A stretch of DNA of 64,000 nt from DAIDKA01 sp049792815 (GCA_049792815.1 JBARBG010000057.1:1-64000); one strand, 5' to 3'. Positions 33,933-42,462 are shown, counted from the first letter of the stretch. Notes: generated by a model not told the origin, from the letters alone. Made by a program: numbers and translations.

Positions 33933-33960
33933 CGGGCCCGGATCATGGCCGGGCCCGATG
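33930..33960 (-). promoter_or_regulatory. Perfect hairpin covering the start codon of the TonB receptor
   Basis: Twelve-base perfect arms (33930-33941 and 33949-33960) around a 7-base loop. On the mRNA of the receptor, the ATG is the last triplet of the 3' arm. It may be the terminator of the upstream pspC-like gene, a translational switch for the receptor, or both. Confidence 0.5.
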
Positions 33961-34019
33961 CGGTACTCAAAGGCGTTACGGTTAACGCGCCGTTATCGCT
34001 CGCGCGCTACGCGCCTGAT

Positions 34020-35207
34020 TTACAGTGAAATCGAGGTCTTCACCGAGTCGGCCGGCTGCTGGCCGAAAGCGGACTGCAGCGCCTGGACCACATGCTGCAG
34101 GAAATCCTGCACCTCGGGCCAGTGGTGCACGATATACCAGCCAAAAGCCAGCAGCAGCGACAGCCAGATGATGCTGCCAATCATGCCCATCAGCGCGTGG
34201 GCCGGACTGTAGGCGCCCACATGACCGTAGTAACGGGCCATGCGCACCTGCTGATTGAGCGTGCCGTAAATCACGCACACCGCCACGATGCCCACCCAAT
34301 GCGGTACCAGCGCCGCCCAGTCCCAGCCCATGAGGGGCCGCCCGTGGACCGCGCCCACGATGGCAACCAGGAATCCGACCAGCAGCACGATATGCAGCAG
34401 TGCACCTACGGGTCCGAAGCCTGGGGCGCCGTAGTGATACGGCGCGCCATGCCAGCCGTACGCCGGTGGGGGCGGCGGCGGCGCGCCGGGGGCGCATCCC
34501 GACCAGCCACGCCGTTGCCGGCGCCACTGCCGCCGCTGATCGCGCCAAATGCGGCGCTGGTCGCGCCATTGCTGGCGCCAGTGCTGACCGGCATCAAAGC
34601 CGGACTGGGGCCGCTGCGGCCGACCGATCAGCTCCTCGGCGCTGAAGGGTTTGCCATGCGCCGCCGCCATCTGCTCGGCGGTCACCGCCATCGGCACCAC
34701 GATCAGCATGACTACGTAGACGCTGGCACCGATGCCGCCGGTGAAGACGGCAAACACCACGAACAGCACCCGCACCAGGGTCACGTCCACACCGAAGTAG
34801 GCGGCCAGGCCATTGCACACGCCACTGACCATCGCACCCTCGCGGATGCGGAACAGATGGTGGGGACCGGCGCCGCCCGCGGCCGCCTGCGCACCGGGCG
34901 GATCGGCCGTGGAATGCGTGCCGCTGTCGCCCTGCCCCGCCTGCCCGGCCTCGCCGGTCTCCACCGGCCCCATTTCCTTGAGCACCAGCGCGACCTCTTC
35001 GGCCGTGACCACATTCTTGTGGGCGCTGACATAGCGCGCGAGTTTGTCGGCGATGGCCTGTTCAAGATCGGCGAGGATCTCAATGCGGTCAGGATCGCCG
35101 GTGAGTCGCGTTTCGGCGCTCTTGAGGTAGGCGGCAAGCGCCGCGCAGCCCTCCGTTTCGATCTGCCAGGCGTTGCCGTTCAGGCTGATGCTCGTGACCG
35201 TGCGCAT
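34020..35207 (-). CDS. PspC-domain membrane protein
   Basis: A 395-residue protein. The N-terminal part (about 1-85: ISLNGNAWQIETEGCAALAAYL through VLKEMGPVE) is the soluble domain often found before PspC. The PspC domain (about 120-178) holds REGAMVSGVCNGLAAYFGVD and one long helix. A Trp/Arg-rich repeat (209-235) and polyproline follow, then three or more helices at the C-terminus. PspC proteins act in envelope stress. ATG 35207 follows the PadR stop by 2 bases and has GGGAG upstream, so it is preferred to the TTG at 35213. It is likely controlled by that PadR. Confidence 0.83.
   Translation of the reverse strand: MRTVTSISLNGNAWQIETEGCAALAAYLKSAETRLTGDPDRIEILADLEQAIADKLARYVSAHKNVVTAEEVALVLKEMGPVETGEAGQAGQGDSGTHSTADPPGAQAAAGGAGPHHLFRIREGAMVSGVCNGLAAYFGVDVTLVRVLFVVFAVFTGGIGASVYVVMLIVVPMAVTAEQMAAAHGKPFSAEELIGRPQRPQSGFDAGQHWRQQWRDQRRIWRDQRRQWRRQRRGWSGCAPGAPPPPPPAYGWHGAPYHYGAPGFGPVGALLHIVLLVGFLVAIVGAVHGRPLMGWDWAALVPHWVGIVAVCVIYGTLNQQVRMARYYGHVGAYSPAHALMGMIGSIIWLSLLLAFGWYIVHHWPEVQDFLQHVVQALQSAFGQQPADSVKTSISL
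34503..34583 (-). repeat. Trp/Arg-rich repeat segment inside the PspC-like protein
   Basis: Residues 209-235 repeat a W-R-x-Q-x-R unit (HWRQQWRDQRR, IWRDQRR, QWRRQRRGW). In the DNA this gives near-repeated GGCGC/CGCGCCA blocks. A highly basic amphipathic helix suited to membrane surfaces is likely. Confidence 0.6.
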
Positions 35208-35209
35208 GG

Positions 35210-35533
35210 TCAAACTCCCAGGTCTTCGATGGTTTTGTTGATGAGGCGCCAGTAGGCGACCAGCTCGGCGAGCTGCGCCTGACCACTGGCGGTCAGGGCG
35301 TAGTACTTGCGCGGGGGCCCGGAGTCGGACTCCTTCCAGTCGTAATCCACCAAGCCGTCGCGCCGCATCCGGCTCAGCAGCGGATACAGCGTCCCCTCCT
35401 GGGTCGCGAACTCGGTGTCGGCGAGCTTGCGCAGGATGTCGGCCACGTAGACGCGATCCGCGGCGATGACCTTGAGAATGAGGAATTCGAGCAACCCCTT
35501 GCGCATTGGCCCGAATTTTTCGTTGGCAGCCAT
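35210..35533 (-). CDS. PadR-family transcriptional regulator
   Basis: A 107-residue PadR winged helix: LLEFLILKVIAADRVYVADIL, ATQEGTLYPLLSRMRRDGLVDYDW, PPRKYYALTASGQAQL. This is the short PadR subtype with one C-terminal dimer helix, often paired with a membrane protein. It is co-transcribed with the pspC-like gene. An 8-base inverted repeat immediately upstream (35554-35577) is its probable operator. Confidence 0.9.
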   Translation of the reverse strand: MAANEKFGPMRKGLLEFLILKVIAADRVYVADILRKLADTEFATQEGTLYPLLSRMRRDGLVDYDWKESDSGPPRKYYALTASGQAQLAELVAYWRLINKTIEDLGV

Positions 35534-35553
35534 GAAAGCCCTTGCTCCAGTAC

Positions 35554-35577
35554 GCTACCTTTTTATCACAAGGTAGC
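35554..35577. promoter_or_regulatory. PadR operator candidate
   Basis: GCTACCTT (35554-35561) and AAGGTAGC (35570-35577) form a perfect inverted repeat with an 8-base centre, 21 bases before the padR start codon. The position suits autorepression of padR-pspC. Confidence 0.65.
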
Positions 35578-35618
35578 TTTAATTGGAAGCGGGCCGGCCG
35601 CCTGGGGGTTGCGGGGCT

Positions 35619-36650
35619 TTAAGGGGGGCGTTTTTCCCCTTTTCGGCCCCCGGGCCACCCCGTTCCCTGCTTGTAGGTCCGGTTGCCCAGGAACACCGCC
35701 TCGACGCGGGTGATCTTGCCGCCCTGGAATTTCCACGCCTCGGTGTTCAGCACCTCATTGGGCCACTGCGTGGAGGGCATCATCGGGTAGGTGCGGCCAT
35801 TGGGCATGGTGACGGTCTTGACGGTGCCGCGCCGGCGAAAGTCGAACACGGCGAAGATGATCTGCCGCTGCACATCGATGATGGGAAAGCGCGGGTTGTC
35901 GTACTCGTTGATGAAGGCGTAGACGCCGGTGTCGAGCTGCCGGGCGCAGCCCATGCCCAATGAGACACGAACGGCCGCCGCCCAGTCGTCATCGCGGGCC
36001 AGGGGCTTCAGCGGCACCGGCGGCTGATCATGCGGACCCAATGCCATGACCATGCCGTTTTCGAGCCGCACGCAGGACTCGCCAAAAGGCGCGAGCGCCC
36101 CCTTCGCGAGCGCCACCGCCCGCATGTAGCCCAGCGCACCGTCGATCAGCTGCTGGCGCGTGAGCCGCTGTGCTTGCGGCTCGACTTTGTCCCACAGCGG
36201 CTCGTAGGCCGGTTGAGTCAGCGACGCCGGGGCGTCGCGCACGACCACCGTCTCGATTTGCGTGAGCACACCGGCCGCGACCTTCAGGCGCACCATCAGG
36301 TAGCCGGGGGTACCGTTTTCGCGCATGGTCACGTAGCTGGCGACCCCGCCATTGGCGGGATCGAAAAAATCGTGCCGGTACGGCCCCAGGCCCGAGAACG
36401 TCACCCACAGCGCCTCGCCCAATGGGATGGCGACGCCGTCCTCCGTGAACCGGACCGTGGGCGCGACCTTCAGGCGCGATGCATCGTGGGCCTGCAGCGC
36501 CTGCAGGTACCGGTCCATCTGCGATTTCAGACAGGCCTCATCGCAATCGAAGTGAGTCGCGGCAAGTGCGGGCCCCGCCACCCCTAGGCCCGCCAGGCAC
36601 AGCGCGAGCGCGCCGCGGCGCAGGACCTGGTGCAGCTGGTTGGTGTTCAT
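35619..36650 (-). CDS. Secreted protein of unknown function, DUF8021-like, copy 1
   Basis: A 343-residue exported protein: signal peptide (ALALCLAGLGVAGPALAATH), a CDEAC motif and an N-terminal half shaped like an NTF2/SnoaL-type cone (MDRYLQALQAHDASRLKVAPTVRFTEDG). The second half contains FESC-like and YDNPRFPIIDVQRQIIFAVFDF segments, reminiscent of the DUF8021 family. It is clearly related to its neighbour at 36647, which it overlaps by four bases. Downstream of a carotenoid oxygenase gene, it may bind or convert apocarotenoid or stilbene products; there is no direct evidence. Confidence 0.72.
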   Translation of the reverse strand: MNTNQLHQVLRRGALALCLAGLGVAGPALAATHFDCDEACLKSQMDRYLQALQAHDASRLKVAPTVRFTEDGVAIPLGEALWVTFSGLGPYRHDFFDPANGGVASYVTMRENGTPGYLMVRLKVAAGVLTQIETVVVRDAPASLTQPAYEPLWDKVEPQAQRLTRQQLIDGALGYMRAVALAKGALAPFGESCVRLENGMVMALGPHDQPPVPLKPLARDDDWAAAVRVSLGMGCARQLDTGVYAFINEYDNPRFPIIDVQRQIIFAVFDFRRRGTVKTVTMPNGRTYPMMPSTQWPNEVLNTEAWKFQGGKITRVEAVFLGNRTYKQGTGWPGGRKGEKRPP

Positions 36651-37585
36651 GGATGCGAATTCCTCGACCAGGGCGACTTCGAGTAGTACGGGGAGCCGAT
36701 GAAGTCCGCCTCAACCGGTCCCACGGCGCCATCGATGATCTTGAAGGTCTCCACGAAGCTCCAGGTATGCGGCTCCTGGAAGGGCGAGGTCCGGGGCGTG
36801 CCATCGGTGAGCTTGAAGTCAATCACATTGCCCTTGTGATCGATGAAGCCGCGGAACATCACGAGGCCGCGCGCGTCGTCGACCATCAGTGGCTCGCGCC
36901 GCACGCGCACATTGAAGAGATAGGTACCAAGCTTGAATGGCCCGGCGCAGCCATTCGGGGCGGTCTCCATGCCGTTCTCGATGCGATGGCAGAACGGTGC
37001 GAACCGCGTATGCAGCGTGCCGTCGTTGTGGGACAGCGTCGCGAAGTAGCCATCGGCGATGCGGATGAGTTCGGCGCGTGGTCGGCGCTGCGCGGGCGTG
37101 AGCAGCTGCCGGGTCAGCGGGTCATGCGTGAGCTTGGTGACATCGCCGAAGGGTGTCGGCGGCGCGCTGATCAGGCGCTTGGTCGAGAGCAGGTGCTCGA
37201 CTTCCACGATCTTGCCGTGCGCCACACGCAGGCGGATGGCCAGAAAAGCCGGCGTGTTGCCCATCATGATGGCGGTATAGATGCCGGCGTTGCCCGTGGA
37301 CGGATCCGTGAAGGTCAACGGCGGGCCGACCTCGGACGTGACGTCATCCCAGCTGCCATCCGGAAACGGCAGCTCGACATTGTTTTCCATGAACCGCACA
37401 TGCGCCGCGAACGGTGCCTGCGTGGCGTCGCGGTGGACATAGGCCGCACGGTACTGATCGGCGATCTGTGTCAGGCAGGCATCATCGCAGGCCGCCTGCG
37501 CGGCGGATATTCCCGCCACCAGCGTCACCGCGATGCCCACCGCCCGCCACCCCTTCCGCCACGAATCCTCAAGGTTCAAGCGCAT
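36647..37585 (-). CDS. Secreted protein of unknown function, DUF8021-like, copy 2
   Basis: A 312-residue paralogue of the downstream gene with the same plan: signal peptide ending AAQAA, CDDAC motif, an NTF2-like half (IADQYRAAYVHRDATQAPFAAHVRFMENN) and a C-terminal half with FNVRVRREPLMVDDARGLVMFRGFID. The two differ enough to suggest different ligands or a heterodimer. It starts 23 bases after the carotenoid-oxygenase gene, in one operon. Confidence 0.72.
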   Translation of the reverse strand: MRLNLEDSWRKGWRAVGIAVTLVAGISAAQAACDDACLTQIADQYRAAYVHRDATQAPFAAHVRFMENNVELPFPDGSWDDVTSEVGPPLTFTDPSTGNAGIYTAIMMGNTPAFLAIRLRVAHGKIVEVEHLLSTKRLISAPPTPFGDVTKLTHDPLTRQLLTPAQRRPRAELIRIADGYFATLSHNDGTLHTRFAPFCHRIENGMETAPNGCAGPFKLGTYLFNVRVRREPLMVDDARGLVMFRGFIDHKGNVIDFKLTDGTPRTSPFQEPHTWSFVETFKIIDGAVGPVEADFIGSPYYSKSPWSRNSHP

Positions 37586-37608
37586 CGCAACCCCCTCGTT
37601 GTTCTCAT

Positions 37609-39081
37609 TTACACCAGCGGCAGTTCATCCTTCCCGGCCCAGGTACCGTGCACCTGGGAACTCAAGCGGAACGGCAGGATCACCCGCGCCACATCGCCAT
37701 CGCCCAGATGCTCGGCATCCGCGATGATCAGCTCCGAACGCATCTGCGCATAGTTGGAGCAGACACCAATCAGGTATCCCTGCCCCTCGGCCGCGCCGCG
37801 CGGCACGAAGGTGCATTCCTGCAGCGAATGGGTCTTGCCGGCGAAATATCGATCGATCTTGCGCGTCTGCAAATCGAAGCGCCCATAGGAGTTGGGAATC
37901 GAAGCCGGCGCGCGCGGACCGGCACGTTCGCGGTCATAGGGCATCTGCGGATCGCTGAAGCCCGTGTAGATGTAACGCGAGGCCAAGGACAGGGTGCGCG
38001 GGTCGACCTTGCCGATGTCCACCACCGGCATGTCCCAGAGCAGCTCTTCCTGCCAGGTGTCGGATGGCGAATCCAGGTCCAGCGTGAACTTGCGGATGAA
38101 GGCACGGGCCTTGGCGGGATTGAAGGCAGCGCCATCGACATTGGGAAAGAAGGGAAAGAAATTCGAGTCCCAGAACGGCGCGTACAGGATCACCTTGTTG
38201 CCGTCACTGTAGGCATTGAAGGTGTGCATGTGGCAGCGGTTCGGGCCCTTGAACCAGCGCATGTCCTTGGCGTTGCCGTCGCGCGGCATCACACCGATGT
38301 AGCCGGGCTTGGTTGCGTCCCATCCCCAGTGGATCTTGCCGGCCTGCAGGCGCTCCAGGCTGGTCACGTAACCGGAGAAGGGAATCACCACATGCCGGTG
38401 GGTGAGCGCCATGTCGTGGACGATGCTCACATAGGGCACCTTGACGCGCACTTCATGGCGCACCTTGCCGGTGCGGTCGATGGTGCAGATGAAGAGGTCA
38501 TCCGAGGCGAGGCCGGTGGCCTCATAACCGAACGCCACCATCTCCCCGGTGAGCGGATCAAGCTTCGGATGGGCGGTGAAGGTCTGACTCTTCCAGCCGC
38601 CCTGGAAATCCCAGGGGCCGATGGTTTCAAGGGTGTTCGGATTGATCTGGTGCGGCAGCCCATCCTCTTTGGTCATGAACAGCTTGCCGCCATGAACCAC
38701 CGGCGTCGTGTTGGACACGGTGCGCAGGTTGGGATGCGCGGGATCACGCACCGAGGGATCATCGGTGTAGGGATTGCGGTAGTAGCCGTAGAGCTGGTGG
38801 CGCGCCTCGCGCTCCTTCTGCAGCCGGTGGGTATTCACGAAGCGGCCCTTGAAATCCACCTTGCCGCCCTTGAAGCGGAAGCAGCTGACATAGCCGTCGG
38901 CATTCAGGATGGCATCGTCCGGAAACTTCGGCGGGTAGTACCACTCATAGCCGGCGCGATAGAACGCCCCGTCAAGGTCCTGCGGAATCTTGCCGACGAC
39001 TTCGCAGTCCTCCAGCGAGACTTCGAAACGCAGCGGCGAATTGAATCCCCGCCCCGTCAGGCTTTCTGAGAAATCTGCCAT
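37609..39081 (-). CDS. Carotenoid/stilbene cleavage oxygenase family protein
   Basis: A 490-residue non-haem iron oxygenase of the RPE65/lignostilbene-dioxygenase family, a seven-bladed propeller. Four His ligands fit FTAHPK, SIVHDMALT, CHMHTFNAY and VHGTWAG. The start at 39081 follows a GGGGGG stretch; an in-frame start 12 bases upstream is possible. No signal peptide is present, so it is cytoplasmic, unlike the two secreted proteins that follow it. Family members split a double bond of carotenoids or of lignin-derived stilbenes; the latter would fit a strain with LigAB. Confidence 0.87.
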   Translation of the reverse strand: MADFSESLTGRGFNSPLRFEVSLEDCEVVGKIPQDLDGAFYRAGYEWYYPPKFPDDAILNADGYVSCFRFKGGKVDFKGRFVNTHRLQKEREARHQLYGYYRNPYTDDPSVRDPAHPNLRTVSNTTPVVHGGKLFMTKEDGLPHQINPNTLETIGPWDFQGGWKSQTFTAHPKLDPLTGEMVAFGYEATGLASDDLFICTIDRTGKVRHEVRVKVPYVSIVHDMALTHRHVVIPFSGYVTSLERLQAGKIHWGWDATKPGYIGVMPRDGNAKDMRWFKGPNRCHMHTFNAYSDGNKVILYAPFWDSNFFPFFPNVDGAAFNPAKARAFIRKFTLDLDSPSDTWQEELLWDMPVVDIGKVDPRTLSLASRYIYTGFSDPQMPYDRERAGPRAPASIPNSYGRFDLQTRKIDRYFAGKTHSLQECTFVPRGAAEGQGYLIGVCSNYAQMRSELIIADAEHLGDGDVARVILPFRLSSQVHGTWAGKDELPLV

Positions 39082-39186
39082 GTCGCCCCCCAAACCAGCG
39101 GTATCGGGAGCTGACCATAGAGACCGGGGTGGGCCGCGTCAATGTTCCAGGTTGCAGCGTCAATCTGGCAGGGGGACACTTGCGCA

Positions 39187-39453
39187 ATGGCAACCGGTTG
39201 GGCAGGCGAAGGCGCAGTCAACGAACAGATCGAGGCGACCGTGAAGGACGCCGTCGAACGCGCGCGCCGCCAGCTACCCCAGGGGCCGGGACTTGACCAT
39301 TGCGCCGAATGCGGCGCAGTCATTCCCGAGGCCCGCCGGGCGGCGGTTCCGGGCGTACGGCTATGCCTGGCCTGTCAACAGGCCGCTGACGCCACCGCGG
39401 CGAGCGTCCCTGGCTACAATCGCCGCGGCAGCAAGGACAGCCAGCTGCGCTGA
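39187..39453 (+). CDS. DksA/TraR-type C4 zinc-finger protein, YbiI-like
   Basis: An 88-residue protein nearly collinear with enterobacterial YbiI: MATGWAGEGAVNEQIEAT, the zinc finger CAECG/CLAC, PEARRAAVPGVRLC, and the tail YNRRGSKDSQLR. A possible extension to 39142 lacks family similarity, so ATG 39187 is chosen. It probably acts like other small DksA relatives on RNA polymerase, but its role is not established. Confidence 0.88.
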   Translation: MATGWAGEGAVNEQIEATVKDAVERARRQLPQGPGLDHCAECGAVIPEARRAAVPGVRLCLACQQAADATAASVPGYNRRGSKDSQLR

Positions 39454-39457
39454 GCTG

Positions 39458-39775
39458 TCAACTGAGGCTCAACTCGTTCTTCACCTCGACGACGCCCGCA
39501 ACGCTGCGCGCGTCAAACCCAGCCTTGACGATGTAGTCCTGGGTCAAGGCAACGCCCGTCAGCGTCACCACACCATCGTGAGTGGTCACGGTGATGGAAG
39601 GCGCAATGGAGGGCTCGTCCCTCTGCAGCTTGTCCTTCACGTTCTCGGTGATCTGCAGGTCCTGGTGGTTTGCAGGCGCATCACCCACCGTGGCACGGTC
39701 TGCCGCGTACGCCAGCACACCCGTCGCCAGCAACGCTGCGGTTGCGACCACGGTCAACAGCGGATTAGGTTTCAT
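39458..39775 (-). CDS. BON-domain periplasmic protein
   Basis: A 105-residue exported protein: signal peptide (VVATAALLATGVLAYAA) and one BON domain (ITENVKDKLQRDEPSI, ITVTTHDGVVTLTGVALTQ, VAGVVEVKNEL). BON domains attach to membranes and appear in OsmY-like stress proteins. It converges with the zinc-finger gene, with a 4-base gap. Confidence 0.87.
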   Translation of the reverse strand: MKPNPLLTVVATAALLATGVLAYAADRATVGDAPANHQDLQITENVKDKLQRDEPSIAPSITVTTHDGVVTLTGVALTQDYIVKAGFDARSVAGVVEVKNELSLS

Positions 39776-39874
39776 GATCCATCTCCTTCACTGAACAGCC
39801 CGATTTTACCGCAGTGCACGCACAATGGATTCGCCATCCTTGTGAACAATGGCTGTGCCATCATTGATGGCACG

Positions 39875-40321
39875 ATGCTACGAAATATCTCGCTGAGCGC
39901 TGCGGCCGCCCTGTGCGCCACGATATTGCTGCAAACTGTGGCGCGCGCCGAACAATGGGCCTATGCCATGCAGACCGGTCATGGCAATCATTCCATCCAG
40001 GTGGATGTGGACAGCATTGCGCAGCGCTCGGGCTACATCGCCGCGCGGCTGCTGTATGAGTACCATGGGACTGCGGCGGCACGCTCGGTGATCGTGGACG
40101 GCGCATTCGATTGCAAGGCGAATCGCTTCCAGGTGCTCAGTCGTACGGAATACTCGGCGCCCGAAGGCGGCGGCAACGCGGGCGCCACCACGCATTTGGA
40201 GCTCGCCGCCGAGCGCTGGCGGCCGGCGAGCGCCGACCCTGAGACCTACGCCATCATCGATTGGGTGTGCGGAGTGGCCGCCCACAAGCTTGACCAGCCT
40301 CAGGCCGGTTCCATGCCGTAA
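39875..40321 (+). CDS. Small exported protein resembling surface-adhesin E family
   Basis: A 148-residue protein with signal peptide (ISLSAAAALCATILLQTVARA). The mature part (QWAYAMQTG, VDVDSIAQRSGYIAARLLYEY, VIVDGAFDCKANRFQVLSR, and a last WVCG) has the strand order and paired Cys of the surface-adhesin-E-like family found in proteobacteria. The frame is open upstream over other genes, but the ATG at 39875 starts the signal peptide. Its end overlaps the convergent binding-protein gene by 22 bases. Confidence 0.62.
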   Translation: MLRNISLSAAAALCATILLQTVARAEQWAYAMQTGHGNHSIQVDVDSIAQRSGYIAARLLYEYHGTAAARSVIVDGAFDCKANRFQVLSRTEYSAPEGGGNAGATTHLELAAERWRPASADPETYAIIDWVCGVAAHKLDQPQAGSMP

Positions 40322-40989
40322 CGCTGTTTCACGGCGCTTGCCGCCGGCTGGCACATGTAGCTGAGCAGCTGCGCGGCCACCGGCGGCTGCTGGCAGCGCA
40401 CGCTGATGCCGGCCGAGAAGGTGGTGATGGTCTGGATAGCTGCCGGCAAGGGCCCCAGCACCTGGATACCGGCGACGTTCAGCAGTTCACTGAGCTGCTG
40501 GAAGCCCAGCGCCGCCTGCCCGCCGGCCACCAGCGACCCCACCGGAATGCCCGGCGGCGGCACGACAATGCGCGGCCTCACGCTCTCGAGTATGCCCCAG
40601 CGCGCGAACAGTTTTTCAAGGTACACGCCACTGGGGCCGGTCGAGTAGCTCAGCGAGCCTGCTGACTCCACCGCTGCTTTCACCGCCGCCTCCGTGCTGA
40701 CATCGGGCCGGGGCGCGCCGCTTTTCACCGCGATGGCCACGCCGGATCTGACCAGGTCCACGCGTCCGGCGCGCAGCGCTGCGGCGGCGATGAGCTTGTC
40801 GATCGCGGTATCGGCCAGCACCACCACATCCGCATCCTCACCGGCCTGAATGCGCTTGGCGACTTCAACGCCCCCGGCCGCCTCGGCCGCCACGGGTTGG
40901 CCGCTCTGGGCCGTGAAGCCGCGGATGAGTTCGGCCAGCACTTCGCGGGTGGCCATGGAAGACAGCAGTTTCAGTGGCGGCGGCGTCAT
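40300..40989 (-). CDS. ModA-like substrate-binding protein without signal peptide
   Basis: A 229-residue type II periplasmic-binding-protein fold of the molybdate-binding (ModA/YfeW-like) kind: LLSSMATREVLAELIRGF, GGVEVAKRIQAGEDADVVVLA, and SLSYSTGPSGVYLEKLF. It begins directly with the fold and has no leader, so it is probably cytoplasmic and may sense a ligand rather than feed a transporter. It starts 5 bases after the outer-membrane-protein gene. No ModB/ModC permease genes are nearby. Confidence 0.8.
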   Translation of the reverse strand: MTPPPLKLLSSMATREVLAELIRGFTAQSGQPVAAEAAGGVEVAKRIQAGEDADVVVLADTAIDKLIAAAALRAGRVDLVRSGVAIAVKSGAPRPDVSTEAAVKAAVESAGSLSYSTGPSGVYLEKLFARWGILESVRPRIVVPPPGIPVGSLVAGGQAALGFQQLSELLNVAGIQVLGPLPAAIQTITTFSAGISVRCQQPPVAAQLLSYMCQPAASAVKQRYGMEPA

Positions 40990-40994
40990 CGCGA

Positions 40995-42332
40995 TCAGAA
41001 GGGATAATTGATGCCGGTGAACACGGCCATCCCCTCGGTCCCGTAACCGATGTCCACATACCCGACCACGGACGGCCGGGCAATGCCACGCACGCCCAGT
41101 CCAATGACCTTGTGCAGGCCCGAGAGCGGGTCCGTGCCCGTGTGCGAGGTGACCTCGCCCATGTCGATGAAGGGGGCCACTTCAATGTCGACGTGGCTGG
41201 CCGCCGCATCGAAGGAGAAGGCCCGGTGCCGCAGTTCGATGGTGGTGTCGAAGGAGTCGCGGTCGACGAAACGGCCCTGGCCGAAGCCGCGCAGCAGCTG
41301 CTCCCCGCCGATGTCGCTTTCGCCGCCGCCGATGCTGCTCAAGTCAAAGAACGGGATCCTGTGGCCGCTGGGCAGGTAACGCAGCGCCGCGTGCGCCGCG
41401 AGAATGGTGTCCGGAAGCACCGTAAGCGGCACAAAGGTGCGGGCATCCAGGCCCGCGACGCTGTAGATCGAATTGCTGATGGTGGCGTCATGGCCGTTGA
41501 GGCCGGCATAGGCCACCCACTGGGTGCCCCGCGATGGCATGCTCTGATCATCGCGCGTGTCATAGACCAGGGCCACCTGGTTCAGCAGCTCGTTCGTGAC
41601 GCCCAGGCCGTGCACATTGGGGTAACGCGACTCGATGGTCGGCACGCGCGTGAGCGTTCCCGGGGTGATCTCCATGCGCCGAAAGCGCAGGGTGTACTGC
41701 AGCTGCCAGGTATGGTTGAGGTTGTAGCCGATCTGCCCCTGCCCGAGCAGCTGCGAGGCGGTGTAGTTGGTGACATTGCCTTCCAGCGAACTATTGCCAA
41801 GGCCGTAATAGCGCCCGACGCCGCTGCGATCGTAGATCAGGCTGGAATCGTACGACCAGCGGCTCTCGCGCAGCCGGCCCTTTTGGAATTCGTAATCGAA
41901 GTCGCGCTCGACACGCTCCATGGAGCCTGCCACCACCGACCATTGCTGATCCAAAGACGGGTATTCGAAGATCCGGAAATGGCCGCCAACGCCAAAGTTC
42001 GGGTTGTAGATCAGGTCCGGGGCAATGATGCGGGTGATCTGGTGCGCGTCATTGGTACGCAGCCACACGGGCAGCACGCCCAGGGTCACGCCACTGTCAG
42101 GGTCCGCGCCGATTTCAGGCACCGGAATCAGGGGCCAGGTGGATACGTCGAACCAGCCACCGCTGGGGGTGGGTGCCGCCGGCAGCGGAGGGGGTGCTGC
42201 GGTCGGGGGGGTGTCCAGATCGGCGGCCCGTGCCCCCGGGACCAGGGCCAGGCCGGCGCCAAGCGCCAGGGCCAGCACATAGGTTTCTACCCCGTAGCGG
42301 CCGACCCGGCGAGTGCGCGAATTTATGCTCAA
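40995..42332 (-). CDS. BamA/TamA-family outer membrane barrel protein without POTRA domains
   Basis: A 445-residue protein with signal peptide ending VPGARA, a proline-rich linker, and a surface-antigen (D15) type barrel: RGTQWVAYAGLNG, LRYLPSGHRIPFFDLSSIGGG, LLRGFGQGRF, and a last strand ending in Phe (FTGINYPF). The RGF-type loop 6 motif is present. POTRA domains are absent, so it is not a BamA/TamA replacement but belongs to the short D15 group of unknown function. Confidence 0.8.
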   Translation of the reverse strand: MSINSRTRRVGRYGVETYVLALALGAGLALVPGARAADLDTPPTAAPPPLPAAPTPSGGWFDVSTWPLIPVPEIGADPDSGVTLGVLPVWLRTNDAHQITRIIAPDLIYNPNFGVGGHFRIFEYPSLDQQWSVVAGSMERVERDFDYEFQKGRLRESRWSYDSSLIYDRSGVGRYYGLGNSSLEGNVTNYTASQLLGQGQIGYNLNHTWQLQYTLRFRRMEITPGTLTRVPTIESRYPNVHGLGVTNELLNQVALVYDTRDDQSMPSRGTQWVAYAGLNGHDATISNSIYSVAGLDARTFVPLTVLPDTILAAHAALRYLPSGHRIPFFDLSSIGGGESDIGGEQLLRGFGQGRFVDRDSFDTTIELRHRAFSFDAAASHVDIEVAPFIDMGEVTSHTGTDPLSGLHKVIGLGVRGIARPSVVGYVDIGYGTEGMAVFTGINYPF

Positions 42333-42462
42333 GACTACCTCTGTATGCGGGGTATGAGGTGATCTTGCGGCCGCCCTCCTTCCGTCCCCTTAAGTCGAAG
42401 CGGTAATTCTAGTCGAACCGCAGCCGATACGCCCGGGCGAGAACCCGTGTCACAATGCACTT

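Noticed and set aside
35578..35618. GC-rich stretch between the padR operator and the end of the DUF8021-like gene as a terminator
   Set aside because: Only weak, imperfect pairing; no clear stem with a T-run, so it is not listed as a feature.
36479..39069. Long rightward open frames (36479-37753 and 37414-39069) opposite the DUF8021-like and carotenoid oxygenase genes
   Set aside because: They are antisense shadows of GC-rich coding DNA: no domains, Arg/His/Gly-rich, and the opposite strand encodes a recognised family with all metal ligands.
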